NCBI RefSeq assembly: GCF_037126465.1
Contig: NC_088201.1
Span: 130,696,665-130,760,664 of the forward strand
DNA from: Ornithodoros turicata
Taxonomy: Eukaryota > Arthropoda > Arachnida > Ixodida > Argasidae
DNA length: 64,000 nt
Reading direction: 5' to 3'
In this document: positions 1-11,829 of the stretch, in pieces
How the letters are laid out: every line of letters begins with the position of its first letter
Numbering within the stretch: the first letter of the stretch is position 1
The notes under the pieces: generated by a model
Told to the model about the DNA's origin: nothing
The model's input: the letters and a program-made list of their open reading frames with translations, nothing else
The model's database searches: none
Made by a program: the position numbers and the translations under genes

Positions 1-14
1 AAGGGGGCACAGAG

Positions 15-174
15 ATGTCCGGCTTCTATGCAGAACCGGCTCCTCCATTGGAAAGCTCCGTCTCCGTGAGTGCCCTGAAGACGGAAGATGAATCAAGTAG
101 TAAAAAGTCGGTGCTCATCTTCTTGGCCATTTGTTTACTTTTATTCCTGGGCCTCCTCATTGGAATTGTGTTCT
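15..174 (+). CDS. Exon 1 of a type II membrane protein (possible GH18-like family)
   Basis: The ATG at 15 opens 53 codons plus one base and stops at a consensus donor (GTAAGT at 175). About 30 polar residues rich in Ser, Glu and Pro come first, then Lys-Lys, then an uninterrupted hydrophobic stretch (about residues 33-53, SVLIFLAICLLLFLGLLIG) that should be a signal anchor. This layout suggests a type II protein with a short cytoplasmic tail. The reading frame continues in phase 1 into candidate exons at 6118, 10506, 43868, 46192 and 47034. The promoter and 5' UTR lie left of the window. The family assignment rests only on the last exon, so the function is open; a membrane-bound peptidase or another single-pass protein would also fit this exon. 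Confidence 0.6.
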
Positions 175-639
175 GTAAGTCCCGATCTTCGTTGATATAT
201 TTCCCGAATACCGCGATAGCATGATTTCCATCTCACATGTAATTGCTTTTAAGGAACGAACGATTATTTTGCCTTTAACGGACGTTTTGTGTATCATATT
301 GAAGAGAAATGCAGCACGGTCATGATCCGCACAAGGCTGTTACCTGAAACGCCTTAGGCATTCAGGAAGTAAAAACAAACGTAAGGGCACTTCAAGATTT
401 AACCCAACAACTGGCAACACCTTAGGTAACTGCATTAATCTGCCAAACCCTGGCTTTCTTTGATAAACCCACACGTCTCGAATCGAACACATGAGTGGTA
501 AAATTTCATGTATTTTACAATGTTTATCAATATTTCTACCGTTTGCACGTAGCCTTCGTCTCCTTTCTCCCGGTTGCTCAATTTCTCAACGGAACATTAT
601 GTCGCGGGTGCTCTTTTAATGAAAGAGATACTAAGACCC

Positions 640-642
<3 letters not shown>
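175..642 (+). other. Intron 1, left part
   Basis: This is ordinary AT-rich intron following the exon 1 donor. I see no coding signal and no clear repeat. Confidence 0.5.
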
Positions 643-675
<33 letters not shown>

Positions 676-676
676 G
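642..676. repeat. (TA)n microsatellite
   Basis: About 15 TA units follow CATATGTATA. The Ile-Tyr reading frames across it are artefacts of the repeat. Confidence 0.9.
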
Positions 677-742
677 AAACGACGAAATAAACGAAATACG
701 ACGACGTTGAAATAAACGAATGCGGTTGACGATACGACAGCA

Positions 743-787
743 CCAGAGGACACGTGTTTCTCCGTGTTTGCGGCTCGTCAGCTCTGG
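743..787 (-). ncRNA. Hammerhead ribozyme, type I-like (copy A)
   Basis: Read on the minus strand from 787 to 743, the parts come in hammerhead order. Stem I strand CCAGAG is followed by core CTGACGA (781-775), a stem-loop II with GCC/GGA-type arms (774-761) and core GAAA (760-757). A very short stem III follows (ACAC/GTGT), then the cleavage-site triplet GTC (ending at 749) and the second stem I strand CTCTGG (748-743). The two stem I strands pair perfectly, and an outer CAGC/GCTG pairing extends stem I past an internal loop. The predicted cut is between 749 and 748. The short stem III suggests it may work best as a dimer. The first pair of stem II is a G.A mismatch. Confidence 0.72.
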
Positions 788-985
788 GTAGCTGCGCATC
801 GTTCTCTGTAATTTTGAATTTCAAACACGTCTAGTGTCATTTATTTCTTTCTTTAATGGCTTTTTTTCCTCATTATAATTCACTGGCTTGCACTGTGGCA
901 TTGAGGAGTGCTCAGTCACCCTCCCAGGTGTATATCGCTCGCTGAGCGACCCCTGGTTTGCCGATTCCGAACAATGCGTAGCCAC

Positions 986-1030
986 ACAGAGCTGACGAGC
1001 CGCAAGCACGGTGAAACACGTGTCCTCTGG
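986..1030 (+). ncRNA. Hammerhead ribozyme, type I-like (copy B)
   Basis: This is the plus-strand partner of the copy at 743-787. Core CTGACGA is at 992-998, stem-loop II at 999-1012 (GCCG paired with CGGT), GAAA at 1013-1016, the ACAC/GTGT stem III next, and the cleavage triplet GTC ends at 1024. Stem I pairs CAGAG with CTCTG and continues with CAC/GTG past one bulged base. Both conserved core boxes are intact. The two ribozymes point outward from the shared spacer. Confidence 0.72.
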
Positions 1031-1050
1031 TGCTGTCGTATCGTTCCATG

Positions 1051-2510
1051 AGTATCTGTTTTTCTGCGTGCAGCCATATAGAAACCAATACCGTCGTATA
1101 CGACATCCTGGGTATAGTTGCGAGAAGATCCCGTCCCGGGATCTCGGGATCCACATTTCGAAATCCCGACATCCCGGGATTGAAAAAATGGCTCGGTATT
1201 CCGAACCCTAAAACAATATGCTTGCTTTCCCTTTCATGTATAAAGAACGTGACTGTGGCTGTGGTTGGCTAGTGCTGAACCTACACTTGCACAAGGTACC
1301 TTCGATTTGACTGCACTCTTTGAACTAGTTCTGCAGTACAGCAGTTCTGTATTCGTCAAGTATCTTCAATTTGGCTGCACTAACAGGTTCAGGCGATGCA
1401 GATCCTTCGTATTCGTTTTCCGAGTATCACGCACGCCCTCCGCACTCTCGTATTTGTGCAGCACTAGTTCTGCACGAGTGCACGGCCGGTCTGCACTTGC
1501 TGGATAGGAAGTGCTGTACGAGTGCATGTGGAGCCGACGACACGGGTCCACGCCGGTGTCACTGATGTTATTGCGGTGACGGTTCCCTCCTGCAGCAAGA
1601 CAGTGGACATGTGTGATGCAACAGTCAGTGAAGTTGCATGGTCGCGATAAGCGCGTGGGATAATTTGCGACCTAACAGAGCTGATTACTCGAATTCTAGG
1701 TTGCACAGGGACAATTAATTATTACGCTTGTCTTCACTGCGGCAAATGACGTAAACTTTGGAGCGGCTGAGAATAATTATTTAATAAAGATATAGAGAGA
1801 TGAAGAACCAAGCAGGAAAAACAGGATAACTTGTGTTCGTAGTGTCTGCAACAATGTTTTCGTGACAACGAGAACACGATTACGATCTGCCCTTCCTTTC
1901 GTGCGAGCAAGTAGAATGCATATGTGGTCCACTGGCTGCCTACAGCTGCAGAGCCATAACAAACATTTACTGGAATGACGACTAAAACGAATGAAGCACA
2001 ACACACACCAACAGTATATATGAAAGGAAAAGCAAGCAGAAAAAGCACTGCAGTGGCTGCGGTGCGGACGGCAGACGACGAGCCTGCTCAGAAGACACGT
2101 CTGTAAGGCTGACGGTTCGTCGATATGCGTGCGATGCAACACGTGTGCAGCGATAACGCACTCATATCTGAGACCTACTGAACGGATGATTCGAAATTTT
2201 GCCCGCACGGGAAGCATGTTACACTTGTCTTTGCTGAGTTGGAAAAAGGTGCAGCCTTTGGAGCAGCCGATAATCTTTTTTTTTTTCATAAAAATACACA
2301 GACATGAAGGACCGATTAGGAAACACAAAACTTCTATTCGTAGTGTCTTCCCACAATGTTCCCGTGATAGCCGGAAACACGACTGCGTTCTACCTTCCCG
2401 TCCGCTTGCAAATATAATGCATACGTTTTCAACTCGCTATTACTGTCGGAATCCAACAGGTCCAATTCTGCTTACAGGTACAGCCATAATAAACACTTAT
2501 ACCAATGGTT
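1051..2510. other. Intron with minor repeats
   Basis: At 1127-1180 there is a cluster of CCCGGGAT/ATCCCGGG palindromes. A piece at about 1269 (AGTGCTGAACCTACACTTG) recurs at about 5363. Otherwise I see nothing recognisable. Confidence 0.4.
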
Positions 2511-3687
2511 ACACTCTAAACCCAGTGACGGATAGGTGACATCTGATCACATCTGAAGTCATCTGGCACATTATTATTATTTTTTAAATGTTCCAGATGA
2601 CTTCAAGAGGCACGCGTTGCCTGAGAAACCTGCAGGTGCCCTGTACCCCCTGAAACAACTGGTACGACATCCCTGTTAACGCCAGGAGCCACAGTGTACC
2701 TGACGTATTGAAGGGTTACTCGTACCCCTCATCCGCGAGACACATTGTTCCTCTCGAGTTCCCCAACGGAGTTCCCTAACAGAAAAATAGCCTCCAGGTT
2801 TCGCAAACCAAACGAAAAAGAAAGGAAGAAATGCACCAAGAACATCGAACTTGATACACTAAATTTTATTGGCGTGCACATACCTTTAAATTGAATCCAG
2901 TACATCAACGTTTGCCGAATGGAAAACATACACGGTTCACTAATCCCAACATACGCATACAGAGCGTACGGACACACAACCCATCCGATGCACCAGGCAG
3001 TCTTCCAAACATCGAGCACACAATCCTCGAAACTTCGAACACGCTGGCACTGTAAAGCTCAATCGAGATCATCCTTAGTGACGCGCACGACAGTTCTTCT
3101 AACGAAATGGCCGACGAACAATTCTCCAAGCATGTGTCCAAGCAAGTGGCAAGGCACGCTTCCACGTGAGAAGCAGTTGGAATTTTGCACACGTATGTGA
3201 CCGTTGAGAAAGGAAACAGTCTGTAAAGAAACCGAAGTGAATATCCCGCTGGTACTGTTCCAACGTGAATGTTGGAATAGTACACCATTTTGTAACTCAC
3301 GTCCTTGCAATCGATAGAGTCGCCTTACCACGGTTACCTATAACGAAACAAAGAATTAGCCTCACTTGTAATGTACATCGTCGCTTCACCCATGTAGCCG
3401 CTCTTCTCCTGCCGCTATTTCCAATGCGTACACCGTCTGTAAACGAGTGTACTTCGATGGTTAAACACAAATAAAACGCACGCGTTGCGCGATGCATCAT
3501 AGCTAGATTGACTTACCTCAAGCAAACATTAAACCTGTACTCAAAAGCACGGTTGTCAACCTTCTCAAAAGCAAGGTTGCAGCGCAGACAACGGGCGAGG
3601 AAGCAGAGAACAATGCACTGCGGAACAATACGCGGTGCCATGTCACTCCTCACCGGTGGAGCGCGGAGCAACGTAGCACGCTCCAAC

Positions 3688-4429
3688 CAGACATGTACAA
3701 GGTACTCGAAAATGTATTTAAGAAAAGATAATAAATACTAACGCTAGAATGTAATTAAGATAGAGTATAAATACATGAAAATTAAAGTAATTAAGATAGA
3801 CTACAAAATACTCTAAAAAGTATTTGAAATACAATTAAGATACCATTTACCGTTGAACGCAAAAAGTCACCGGTCACTTGTGAATGCGGCAAGTCGCGGC
3901 TATGCGACATGAATCACCTAAACCCCAGGCACTACGCTAGCCGCCGCTGTGTGATAGTAGTCATCTAAACACAAGTCCCAAAAAGATGACAAAGATATAC
4001 CACATAACTCCACTAAGTATATGTGACCCAGAACAAAGCAAACTTCTAGCAGGTCCCTGCTCGGCGAGGTCAGAATCCGGCGTCACAGCGTCAGGGCACA
4101 CATAATAGAACGCTCACTGGCCAAGGATTAGTACACACAGGGCAAGATCTCTAAATGGAGACTTCTATGAAGGGCCAGTGTCCGGGTCCACTCCGAGGGA
4201 CCCAGGAAATTTCCACTGAACAGGCAAGATAATGGAAAGACGAGGCACAGAAAGTTTGAGAGGGAGATCCAAAATCCAAAATATGTAATTGGAGTATTGA
4301 GTAGAAAATACAATAATATGTATTTTAAATAGAGTACAAATACACAAAACAAAAAAGTATTGAGTAATTACCAAAATATCACAAATTGACAGTATTTTAA
4401 ATACAATACTCCAAATATGTGCAAGTCTG
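3688..4429. mobile_element. Non-autonomous hAT element (MITE) with 8-bp target duplication
   Basis: The element begins CAGACATGTACA and ends with the complement of CAGACTTGCACA, which are typical hAT terminal inverted repeats. It is flanked on both sides by the identical octamer GCTCCAAC (3680-3687 and 4430-4437). AGTATTT/AAATACT motifs crowd both subterminal regions, as expected for transposase binding sites. It is 742 bp and has no transposase gene. Confidence 0.8.
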
Positions 4430-4453
4430 GCTCCAACGAAGGCACACATATTG

Positions 4454-5100
4454 ATACGGGCAGCACAGCGTGGCGATGGTAATGATTTAATGACAGAATG
4501 ATAATGCGCGTGACATGAGTCGCATGAGATGAGTCCTCAGTTTCGTCGTCACAATACCCCCCCCCCCCCCCCTCGAAGTCGTGACCTCCCGGGCACGATG
4601 GTCAACGATGGTCAATGATGGTCAAGTGAGCGAAATATGAAGTGACGCTGTGCTGCCCGTAATAGTAGCCCGGTGCCTCCTTGGTAGCGGTGCCGCCTGA
4701 TGGATGGTGGCGACGTGGACGACAAGGCACAGGGCTAGGAATGACGTTCGGCACCGATGAGAGCGATGAGGCGATGGGGACGCTGTGCTGCTCGCTGGAA
4801 GGTCGGTGGTCCGAGGGCGGGAGCTGAGCCATCACTGGGTGCTGCTGTCACGGGTGTCGGTTCCAACGGGGCTGGGGGCTTCTGGTCAGGTCGGGTCGTC
4901 TTGGGTCTCATAGTTCTGTCGGCAGGTCGGGGCTGGGGTGTCGATGGCCATGGCAACAGCAGGTCGGTCGGGGCGAGCCAGCACCTCCACCAAATAATAC
5001 GGGCAGCACAGCGTGGCGATGGCAATGATTTAATGACAGAATGATAATGCGCGTGACATGAGTCGCGTGAGATGAGTCCTCATTGTCGTCGTCACAATAT
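4454..5100 (-). mobile_element. Direct repeats of an LTR-like unit, deleted Ty3/Gypsy remnant
   Basis: About 105 bp starting ATACGGGCAGCACAGCGTGG is present at 4454-4556 and again at about 4995-5099, nearly identical and in the same orientation. Between the copies the minus strand reads GC-rich sequence with an open frame (5025-4735) rich in Pro, Ala and Thr that is reminiscent of a gag N-terminus (PAPSDGSAPALGPPTF). I read this as a badly deleted minus-strand LTR element. A C13+ homopolymer sits at 4557-4572. Confidence 0.35.
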
Positions 5101-5390
5101 TCAGCCGGCACACGGCTCATGAGGCGCACCATATTATTGCGCGGGCACAAAGCCGTTGCATACCGACGTGATGGCTTTGTGCCTGCTGAAATTTGGCGAT
5201 GGGGACCGCTGTGCTTGCTATTTGATAACTGTCACGACTGTTTCCAGACGGTTACGGCTGTGTACCGGCTGTACTTTCTGAGGGAACTTTTTTAACCGGC
5301 ACGTGTCCGTCACAGGATTTAGAGTGTAGTAAAGCGAATGGAGCACACTAGCGTTTTGGAAGCGCTAGTGTTGAACCTACACTTGTGATG

Positions 5391-5566
5391 TCTCAGTCGG
5401 CGGCGCACACACTTGGCACCACATCGGCACTCCCCTGAACTAGTGCCGGTGGTGCGGACTAAATCGAAGAGATCTACTATCTCAGTCGGCGGCGCACGCG
5501 CGTGCACCAAATCGGCACTTCCCTGATCTAGTACCGGAGGTACACGCGAAATCGAAGGGACCTGTA
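5391..5566 (+). repeat. Two-copy tandem repeat of about 88 bp
   Basis: ATCTCAGTCGGCGGCGCAC begins each unit (about 5390 and 5478). Each unit ends near AAATCGAAG, and the two are about 80 percent identical. A palindromic CACTAGCG/CGCTAGTG pair precedes them at 5345-5370. Confidence 0.6.
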
Positions 5567-6117
5567 GATTACGCCTGGACGCCGCAAAATGCGATGGCGC
5601 AACATCTGTGTGTACACGCCCCCCCCCCCCCCAAAAAAAAAAGAAAATGAAAAAGCCCGGCGCGAAGCCCTACCGTGGGTGCCACTAAATGTTCATTACC
5701 GGTAAACCGTGTGATGATCGAGCTGTCTGCAGCCTTAAAATGTAAATTAAGGTGCAGGCGGGACCAACCGGAGAGCAAGGGGGGGGGGGGGGGGGGGGGG
5801 AGCGCGAGAAGACATGTGGTTCCGACTTGTGGTTTGGAGCGCGTGAGCGCCACTCTCCGCAAAAGGAAGCGTCCATTTTAGTAAAATGGAGCGCGCTCCT
5901 TCACGCTTCCCCTAACTGTTTACCATTGAATTATATAGCCGGTAGCAGCGTTCCAACCGAGACGTCACTGTTGGCAGCTTCAGGACTTTGTTTTTCCACT
6001 GTCCTGTGTGAGTGGTCAATATGGCATAAACGCGGCTATCGTACATCTATTTGCAATACCATTCCACGTCCAACAAGGTGATGCTTCATTAAGTTCACAC
6101 CTGCCTTCCCTTTTCAG
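5567..6117. other. Intron with homopolymer runs
   Basis: C13/A11 runs lie at 5620-5642 and a G21 run at 5779-5800. The poly-Gly and poly-Pro frames over them are artefacts. The rest is unremarkable up to the micro-exon acceptor. Confidence 0.5.
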
Positions 6118-6138
6118 ACGTCACTACTACATCAAAGG
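6118..6138 (+). CDS. Candidate 21-nt micro-exon of the same membrane protein
   Basis: A strong pyrimidine tract ends in TTTTCAG at 6111-6117 and a GTAAGT donor follows at 6139. The 21 nt keep phase 1 and add seven residues, mostly Thr and Ser, just outside the membrane anchor. The exon is too short to recognise by coding content. It rests on its two splice sites and on fitting the frame of the other exons. Confidence 0.4.
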
Positions 6139-9100
6139 GTAAGTAATTTTTGTTCTATAGATTCATTGATCCGCTGATGAAGAAAACATCAAATTTCTCT
6201 GAATACAGCAATAGATCCGTGATGTTGATGTTGGATGACGTCACCTTTTTCCAAAGTATAGAAACAAAGTGTAGCATATAGTTTGCAGTGACCGGTATCT
6301 AGTGACAAGGACTGATTACAGGAGAATGGATCTCTACACACAATTTGACAACCACGAATGTTATTTATCTGTTTGCTGGCCCAAAACGTAGATCAATCAT
6401 GCGCCAGTGATAAGGAAGAAAGCGCAAAATATCTGGAGTCACACTCTTGTTGGATGCCTTGGACGGTAACTTCACAAACAACTAAATTTATTAATACAGG
6501 ATGCTTTCTCGCGCTAATCAACTTGTAATTTCCGTGGCATACGAGCCTTGTGCCATGGTGGTGGCGCTATCAACAGGTAAGGACAGCTATTAGGCATCGA
6601 CAAAATCACATCTCGAGTTGACGCGTAACCGATGTGCTTTGACCTTAAGTCGAAAAATCTTTTTTTTTTATTAGGAGCTCGTTTTAATATCGTGAAATAA
6701 ATGACTCTGAGCACACAAAGAAATACGCGAGGTGACAGGTGACCCACTTTTCGCACTACATCAGCGGAGACCCACGTACGCCGCTCGTATAGCCACAGTT
6801 GCTTCGCGGCGCTAACACAGATACCCACGTGATTCTGTCTCTCGCGTGACCTAAACTAGGCGGTTGTTGCTGCACAGTTTATTATTGTGTTCTAGCTCTC
6901 TCTGTCTGTCTCTCTTTCTTTTCTTTTTTTTTTTCGTGCTGCAGGTTATCCGCAGATTCTATGTTGCGCAGCAGCTTTGCTGAAGTTTGTTGTCTGCTGA
7001 TATAATTTCGACGAATCGCCGCACTGCAGTGCTGCCTTAAACGGTGGAGGGGACTGGAGATGAATTAAAGTCTGTCACTGTCAGAAGACCACGTGTGGCG
7101 GTCGCAGCACGCAGATCACCCGCGGGAAGTCTGCTTGCCTTGTATTAAGAATGCTCTGGGAGATATCCAAGAGAATTACGCGCTTAAGCTTTGGACGTTT
7201 CGTGTTCAATGAAGATGGGCAATACGAACGCAGTCTCAGCATTTCCGTGCATCGAAAGTGGTCATGAATCTGTAGCACATACTTGGCAAGGTTTAACTTA
7301 GATATTTTCTTGTGTAGTAGACATGTCTTTTTTGCGAAATAATTTAATAGTAAAGTTAGTTTCCATGAACCACGAATAGCACATCAGTAGTATTTGTGTG
7401 TAATAGGAGATACAATGACTGTATGAAGTTAAATATTCTATAACCAATTCATGATTGCTGTCATGCTTTTGAACTATTTTACACGAACCTCTTGAGACGC
7501 TTTCTACATCTGCATCATTTGTACTAGTGGCAAATAGGTGCCGATTCTTTTTGATCACTAATCATCTGGCCTGTTACAAATGATGTCATGCAGTGTACCG
7601 GACCAGGGTGCCGAAACCTACCCGAACCGAAAAGAAAACCTGAACTACAACAGTTTTTTTTTCACGAAACCCAGAGGAACCGAAGCACTATTTCGTTGCC
7701 ATGTTCCAACTCAATCTGAACGGTATCAAATCAAAAGTAAATTTTCCGAATCGGTTCAGAAAGCAGTGCAGCGTTATTTCTTCCTTTACCTTTCGTAAGG
7801 CGCTTCGACAAGGATACTATACCAATGTACTAATGTAATAATAAGCTGTACAGCTTATTATTATTATTATTAGTATACGCCTGGTGCAGAGACTAAAGGT
7901 GGGAGTTTGCGTGGCCACGTAACGACGGGAAAGCGAACTTTTTTTGTGAGTCGTCCGATATCGAAATCAGTGAAAAGTGTATTTTGCGGGCGTCATGAAA
8001 ATCGAAAATATGTGAATCGATTGTGTAACTTCGCCGATTTCAATCGTTTTAAACTGCGAACGACTAATTTTTGTCCTCAGCGGTCAATAAGGCATAAGAC
8101 TATACGCAAAAGCTGGCATGTCAGCGTTATTACAATTCTTTGAGTTTTTCTTCGCGCGCACCGCACTTGCGTGTGTTTTCTCTTAAGCTTTTTACAGCAA
8201 CCTTGCAAAGGTTGCAGCTACACCGAAGGGATGCAGAAGTCTCATTACCTGAGTCGGACAAAGTGACAAGGTCCAAGCTAATTGGAAGTTCATGTCTGAA
8301 TTGAGAACACACATCAGGAACGATATACGGTCTGATTACGGCAACCAATTAGGATCATTAGCCAAAAAAAGACAGATATAATCCACGGAGTAGCTTATTT
8401 TGTGACACGTAGGTTTGATGGCTGAGACCCATCGTCTCCTGTCCACTTCGTGTGGCTTTGACGGGAAACTGCAGAAACCGGTACCCGTTGGAGCATTCTC
8501 GGGTCCCGAGAAAAATGGTCCCTGGTTGCATGGGTGAGAATAATGGTTCCGCGAGTTTCCTTACGCCCAAAAATACAGCAGCCGTGCCGTAGAGCCGATT
8601 AAACGTATCCTAGCGGACCAAGTGCTATCATTCGGCCTCCTGATTGTTTGTTCGTCTGCAGTGATGTTAATGAACAATAAAAGCTGCACGCCATTCATTG
8701 GGGAACATAAAAGCGATCACATTCGCTGCACCGGTTGTACTCAGCGCATTACGACTGTTCCTTCTGTTCCTCTCTATTTTTTTGGAGCACAGGTAACGCG
8801 ATTTCTTGCAGATATGTCGAAAAAATGGTACCCGCCTTCTTTTGTAAAAGGACCGATTACAGAAGAGTAAGCAAAGAGGCACATGACCTTCTGTATTCGT
8901 ACCAATAAAATAAAACACACATAAACGCTTTGCACTGAACACACTAGCCAGGCTCCCACCTCACACACGTTGGATGTAGTTCCCACTTCAAGCTAGTGTT
9001 TTCTTGTTGTTGGTCAGACTGGCTTTTACAGTCGTTTTTGTCATACTTTCTATGTCGATGAATCGTATCTTGAGCAGAAGCGGAGTTGAAAAGCCAATGA

Positions 9101-10505
9101 ATCAATGAATGTGAGCGCAACAGCTTTTATTGTCCATAAACATCAACACGGAAAAGATGCAGGGGGCAACTGTAAAACTCGTGTGTCCTTTTTTTGTTTC
9201 TCTTACAATCAAGCTCAAACTTATAAACACAAAACTAGTGCCTGACCAACAGCAGAAAAATACCAGCATCCAGCGAACGATATCGCTAGCGGACTAGTGC
9301 TGCGAATGATGTCGCTTTTATGGTACCCACTGAATGGCGTGCATAGATGTTATATATTAACAGATGAAAAAGGCCTATGCAATGAATGGGGAGAGCGAAT
9401 AGTAACACTCGGTCGGCTGTGATATGTTTCATCGGTTATCCGCAACCCCGCATGTGTATTTTGGGGCGCGCAGGAACATGTGGGACCATTCTTCTGCCCG
9501 CATCACCAGGGACCATTTTTTTCCTACACCCGGCATTCTCATCCGTATTTGTTCACCCAGCGACGCAACAGTTCGTGCGCTACGGCATTACTCTTAGCAG
9601 CTATCAATTCAAGCGCTGCGTCACCGAAGCAAGGTGATGATTGAAAGTGTACGAATAGCCCTCGAGAACCGAGCGGACTCAGACAACTAGTTCTTATGGC
9701 AGCCGCCAGGGTTTTCCGTGGCGCGGCGAACGCTTTGCACGAAGTGTATACTAATAAAAGATATACTCATTATTTTACTAACATTTTCTTTCTTGTGCTT
9801 GGGTTGAACAATCCGCATGAGCGATTGCTGTTCTTGTCAACTCATCATGTACATCTTAAATAAATCAATGTTTGGTCAACACGCTGCTGCCTTAATCCGT
9901 TCGTGGGAAAGCTTGCGTCCTGTTTTGTATACACTGAAGCATATTACCAAATGATGTTTTCACCAGTTTTTCTGCAACACGTGGAAGAATTATGAACTCA
10001 AAATAAACTGTTTCTCACCGTTATTTCTTCGTCCTGAGACTGGACCAGATCCGGACAGAAATGTCTGAAACGGAACATGATGTGGCAACTTGGCCAATAA
10101 TCGTGGTGGTTACCATGGTACAGGGAGCATTCCAATGAAGACTACTGTGGGATGCTCGCATGTTTTCTGCGGGGGGCAGTTCTCGAATCCCTGAGCAAGA
10201 GCATTAGGACATACTCCCTTTCCTGTGCCACCATCGTCTCTCCTCTCCCTCTTTCTTTTTTCCCTCTCTTCCCTCCCCTGGGTGCACCAAACCGCCACTG
10301 CAGAGCAGGCTGACCGCACCTTCTGCCTGCATCACCCCACCACCACCACCACCACCAAAACGAACTCATAAGCGTCTCAGTTGGACACCCTGCTCTAGAC
10401 GTAAAAAATTTTGGGTGAATGTTTCACTGTCATGCAGTAATTTTAGTTGCCGTCTTTAGATCCCTGGTTATGAATATTTACGCATGTTTGATTCGTTCTA
10501 TTTAG
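6139..10505. other. Intron, mostly unrecognised
   Basis: A SINE tail fragment lies at 6770-6815 and a CT-rich tract at about 6895-6935. About 100 bp at 8480-8580 recurs in inverted orientation at about 9435-9545 with roughly 70-80 percent identity (shared CAGGGACCATTTTT), pointing to an old inverted repeat pair. (CCA)n lies at about 10336-10357. No exons were found. Confidence 0.4.
6770..6815 (+). mobile_element. Fragment of SINE 3' tail
   Basis: The piece GTACGCCGCTCG...GCTTCGCGGCGCTAAC matches the 3' end of the full-length SINE at 35226-35505 (its 35457-35493) with one 2-base insertion. Only this tail is left. Confidence 0.65.
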
Positions 10506-10547
10506 AAGGCGGTGGTTCGGACGGGACACCCAGAACACAGGAATATG
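10506..10547 (+). CDS. Candidate 42-nt linker exon of the same membrane protein
   Basis: An acceptor with a T-rich tract (TTCTATTTAG ending at 10505) and a GTAAGT donor at 10548 bound 42 nt with no stop in phase 1. It encodes a Gly-Gly-Gly-Ser type linker (EGGGSDGTPRTQEY). It looks like part of a disordered stalk between the membrane anchor and the ectodomain. Because it is a multiple of three with phase-1 flanks, it could be skipped without breaking the frame. Confidence 0.45.
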
Positions 10548-10639
10548 GTAAGTTCTATCTCTACAGTAAGTACATATCTACATTCTTTTATCGCCAAATA
10601 TGCAACAAGCCCACAAACCGATACTGCTTGGAATAGACC

Positions 10640-10945
10640 TTGTCCTTGTTGTAAACAAATCACGTCATAGTGTTCGACAGCGCCACCAATCTGGTAGAGT
10701 TGAACTGTGCTTGAAGCTTGGAGCGAACAAGGTCGCGCCCGACTTCGACCTGTCTTGAGGGGACTACGATGGTCCCTGAAAGGGATGCCACTTCCTGTCC
10801 TTTTCTTTCACTAGGAGGCAGCGAACAAGTGCCAATTTCCATCATAAACAAGGGCCCATTCGTGGAACCCAGCCCTCCACTTCCGATTTGTTTCGGATTC
10901 TATCTACGAACGTCATGGTTACGCTTCTCGGGTAGAGGGCTATAA
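10640..10945 (+). repeat. Dispersed repeat, copy 1 (second copy at 50745)
   Basis: About 300 bp starting near TTGTAAACAAATCACGTCAT and ending CTTCTCGGGTAGAGG is repeated in the same orientation at 50745-51030 with roughly 80 percent identity. It contains CRE-like TGACGTCA-related sites at both ends and no open frame. The class of element is unknown. Confidence 0.65.
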
Positions 10946-11829
10946 GTAAAGCCTGGGACAGCGCACACGGATTAGCAATACACGAGCTCGGCTTTCATCT
11001 CCTAAAAATGACGAAACGAGCTTTACCCATGACAGCCTTATTTCGAATTTTGATTATTTCGTTACTTTGTTCTTCTTGGCCGTGACGAAACATAATCGAC
11101 TTTTCAAAGATGAACTTCTTGCAGGGACCACCTCTTACAGGATATGTCGTTCATTGTGGTGTACTTTTTGGAAATACATCCGAAGCGTTAATGATATTTG
11201 CTTACGGTATACGTTACAACAGATACAAGCATTCACCCTGTATCTGCTCGCCCAGTGCATGCATCTTTAATTGGAAGGGCTGTGTGAGCCAAAAGAACTG
11301 CTCCAGGAGTGTTGTGCCTGCACTCTTAGAGAGCAATGGTGGAGCAGTTACACTTCCTAGAGAGTATTAATCGTCGCATATGTCATGCGTAAACAGTTGC
11401 AAAGTTGCACCTGCTACCTATGAATGATATGGCTCTTCTGATTTGGTGAGTGTGGTGGGCGCCCGTCTTTTTGTAGTAATTTGGATATATGATAATTGCT
11501 TTTACCACCTTTTCACACCTTTTTTCCTTAAAGTGTGAACGTGAGCCCGCTAGTTGAGTTCCAGCTGTTAAGTTCCAGGAACTGCCAATATAAGCCCCTG
11601 GTGCTGTGTTCTTCACGAACATGCACGAGGATAGCGGTCCGTCAGAGAAATTGTTTTCAATATTGGAGAAGTTAGTACGCGTTAACATAAAATCGCAACA
11701 AACTCAACGCAAATACTGCACGAAAATTGGACCGTGACGTTTAGTGGTAGTAACGTAGCGCTCAAGTAGCGGTAGTAGCAGAGTAAAACTTGCAGTAAGG
11801 AAACTTAACATGTCGGCCGTGCAATGACG
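10946..11829. other. Intron, nothing recognised
   Basis: I see no coding, RNA or repeat signal. Confidence 0.4.

Larger units (their letters stand above)
727..1050. repeat. 80-bp inverted repeat pair carrying hammerhead motifs
   Basis: About 80 bp (727-806) are repeated in inverted orientation at about 970-1050 with roughly 90 percent identity, around a 160-bp spacer. Each arm encodes a hammerhead-like ribozyme. Inverted terminal copies with hammerheads are known for the pseudo-LTRs of Penelope-like elements and for small retrozyme-type elements. No coding region remains here, so this would be a short or truncated copy. Confidence 0.7.
2512..5331. mobile_element. Possible large element bounded by TA + CACTCTAAA inverted ends
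   Basis: The left end (TA then CACTCTAAACCCAGTGACGG, 2512 onward) and the right end (reverse complement CACTCTAAATCCTGTGACGG, at 5310-5331) agree over about 26 bp and are each flanked by TA. That fits a Tc1/mariner-type non-autonomous element. The 2.8-kb span has no transposase and contains a nested hAT MITE and LTR-like debris, so the two ends could also belong to separate copies. Confidence 0.3.

Noticed and set aside
10336..10357. (CCA)n frames and Trp-rich ORF on the minus strand
   Set aside because: Microsatellite translation artefact; the same holds for (CAC)n at 45005-45020 and the poly-Gly/Pro frames at 5620-5800.
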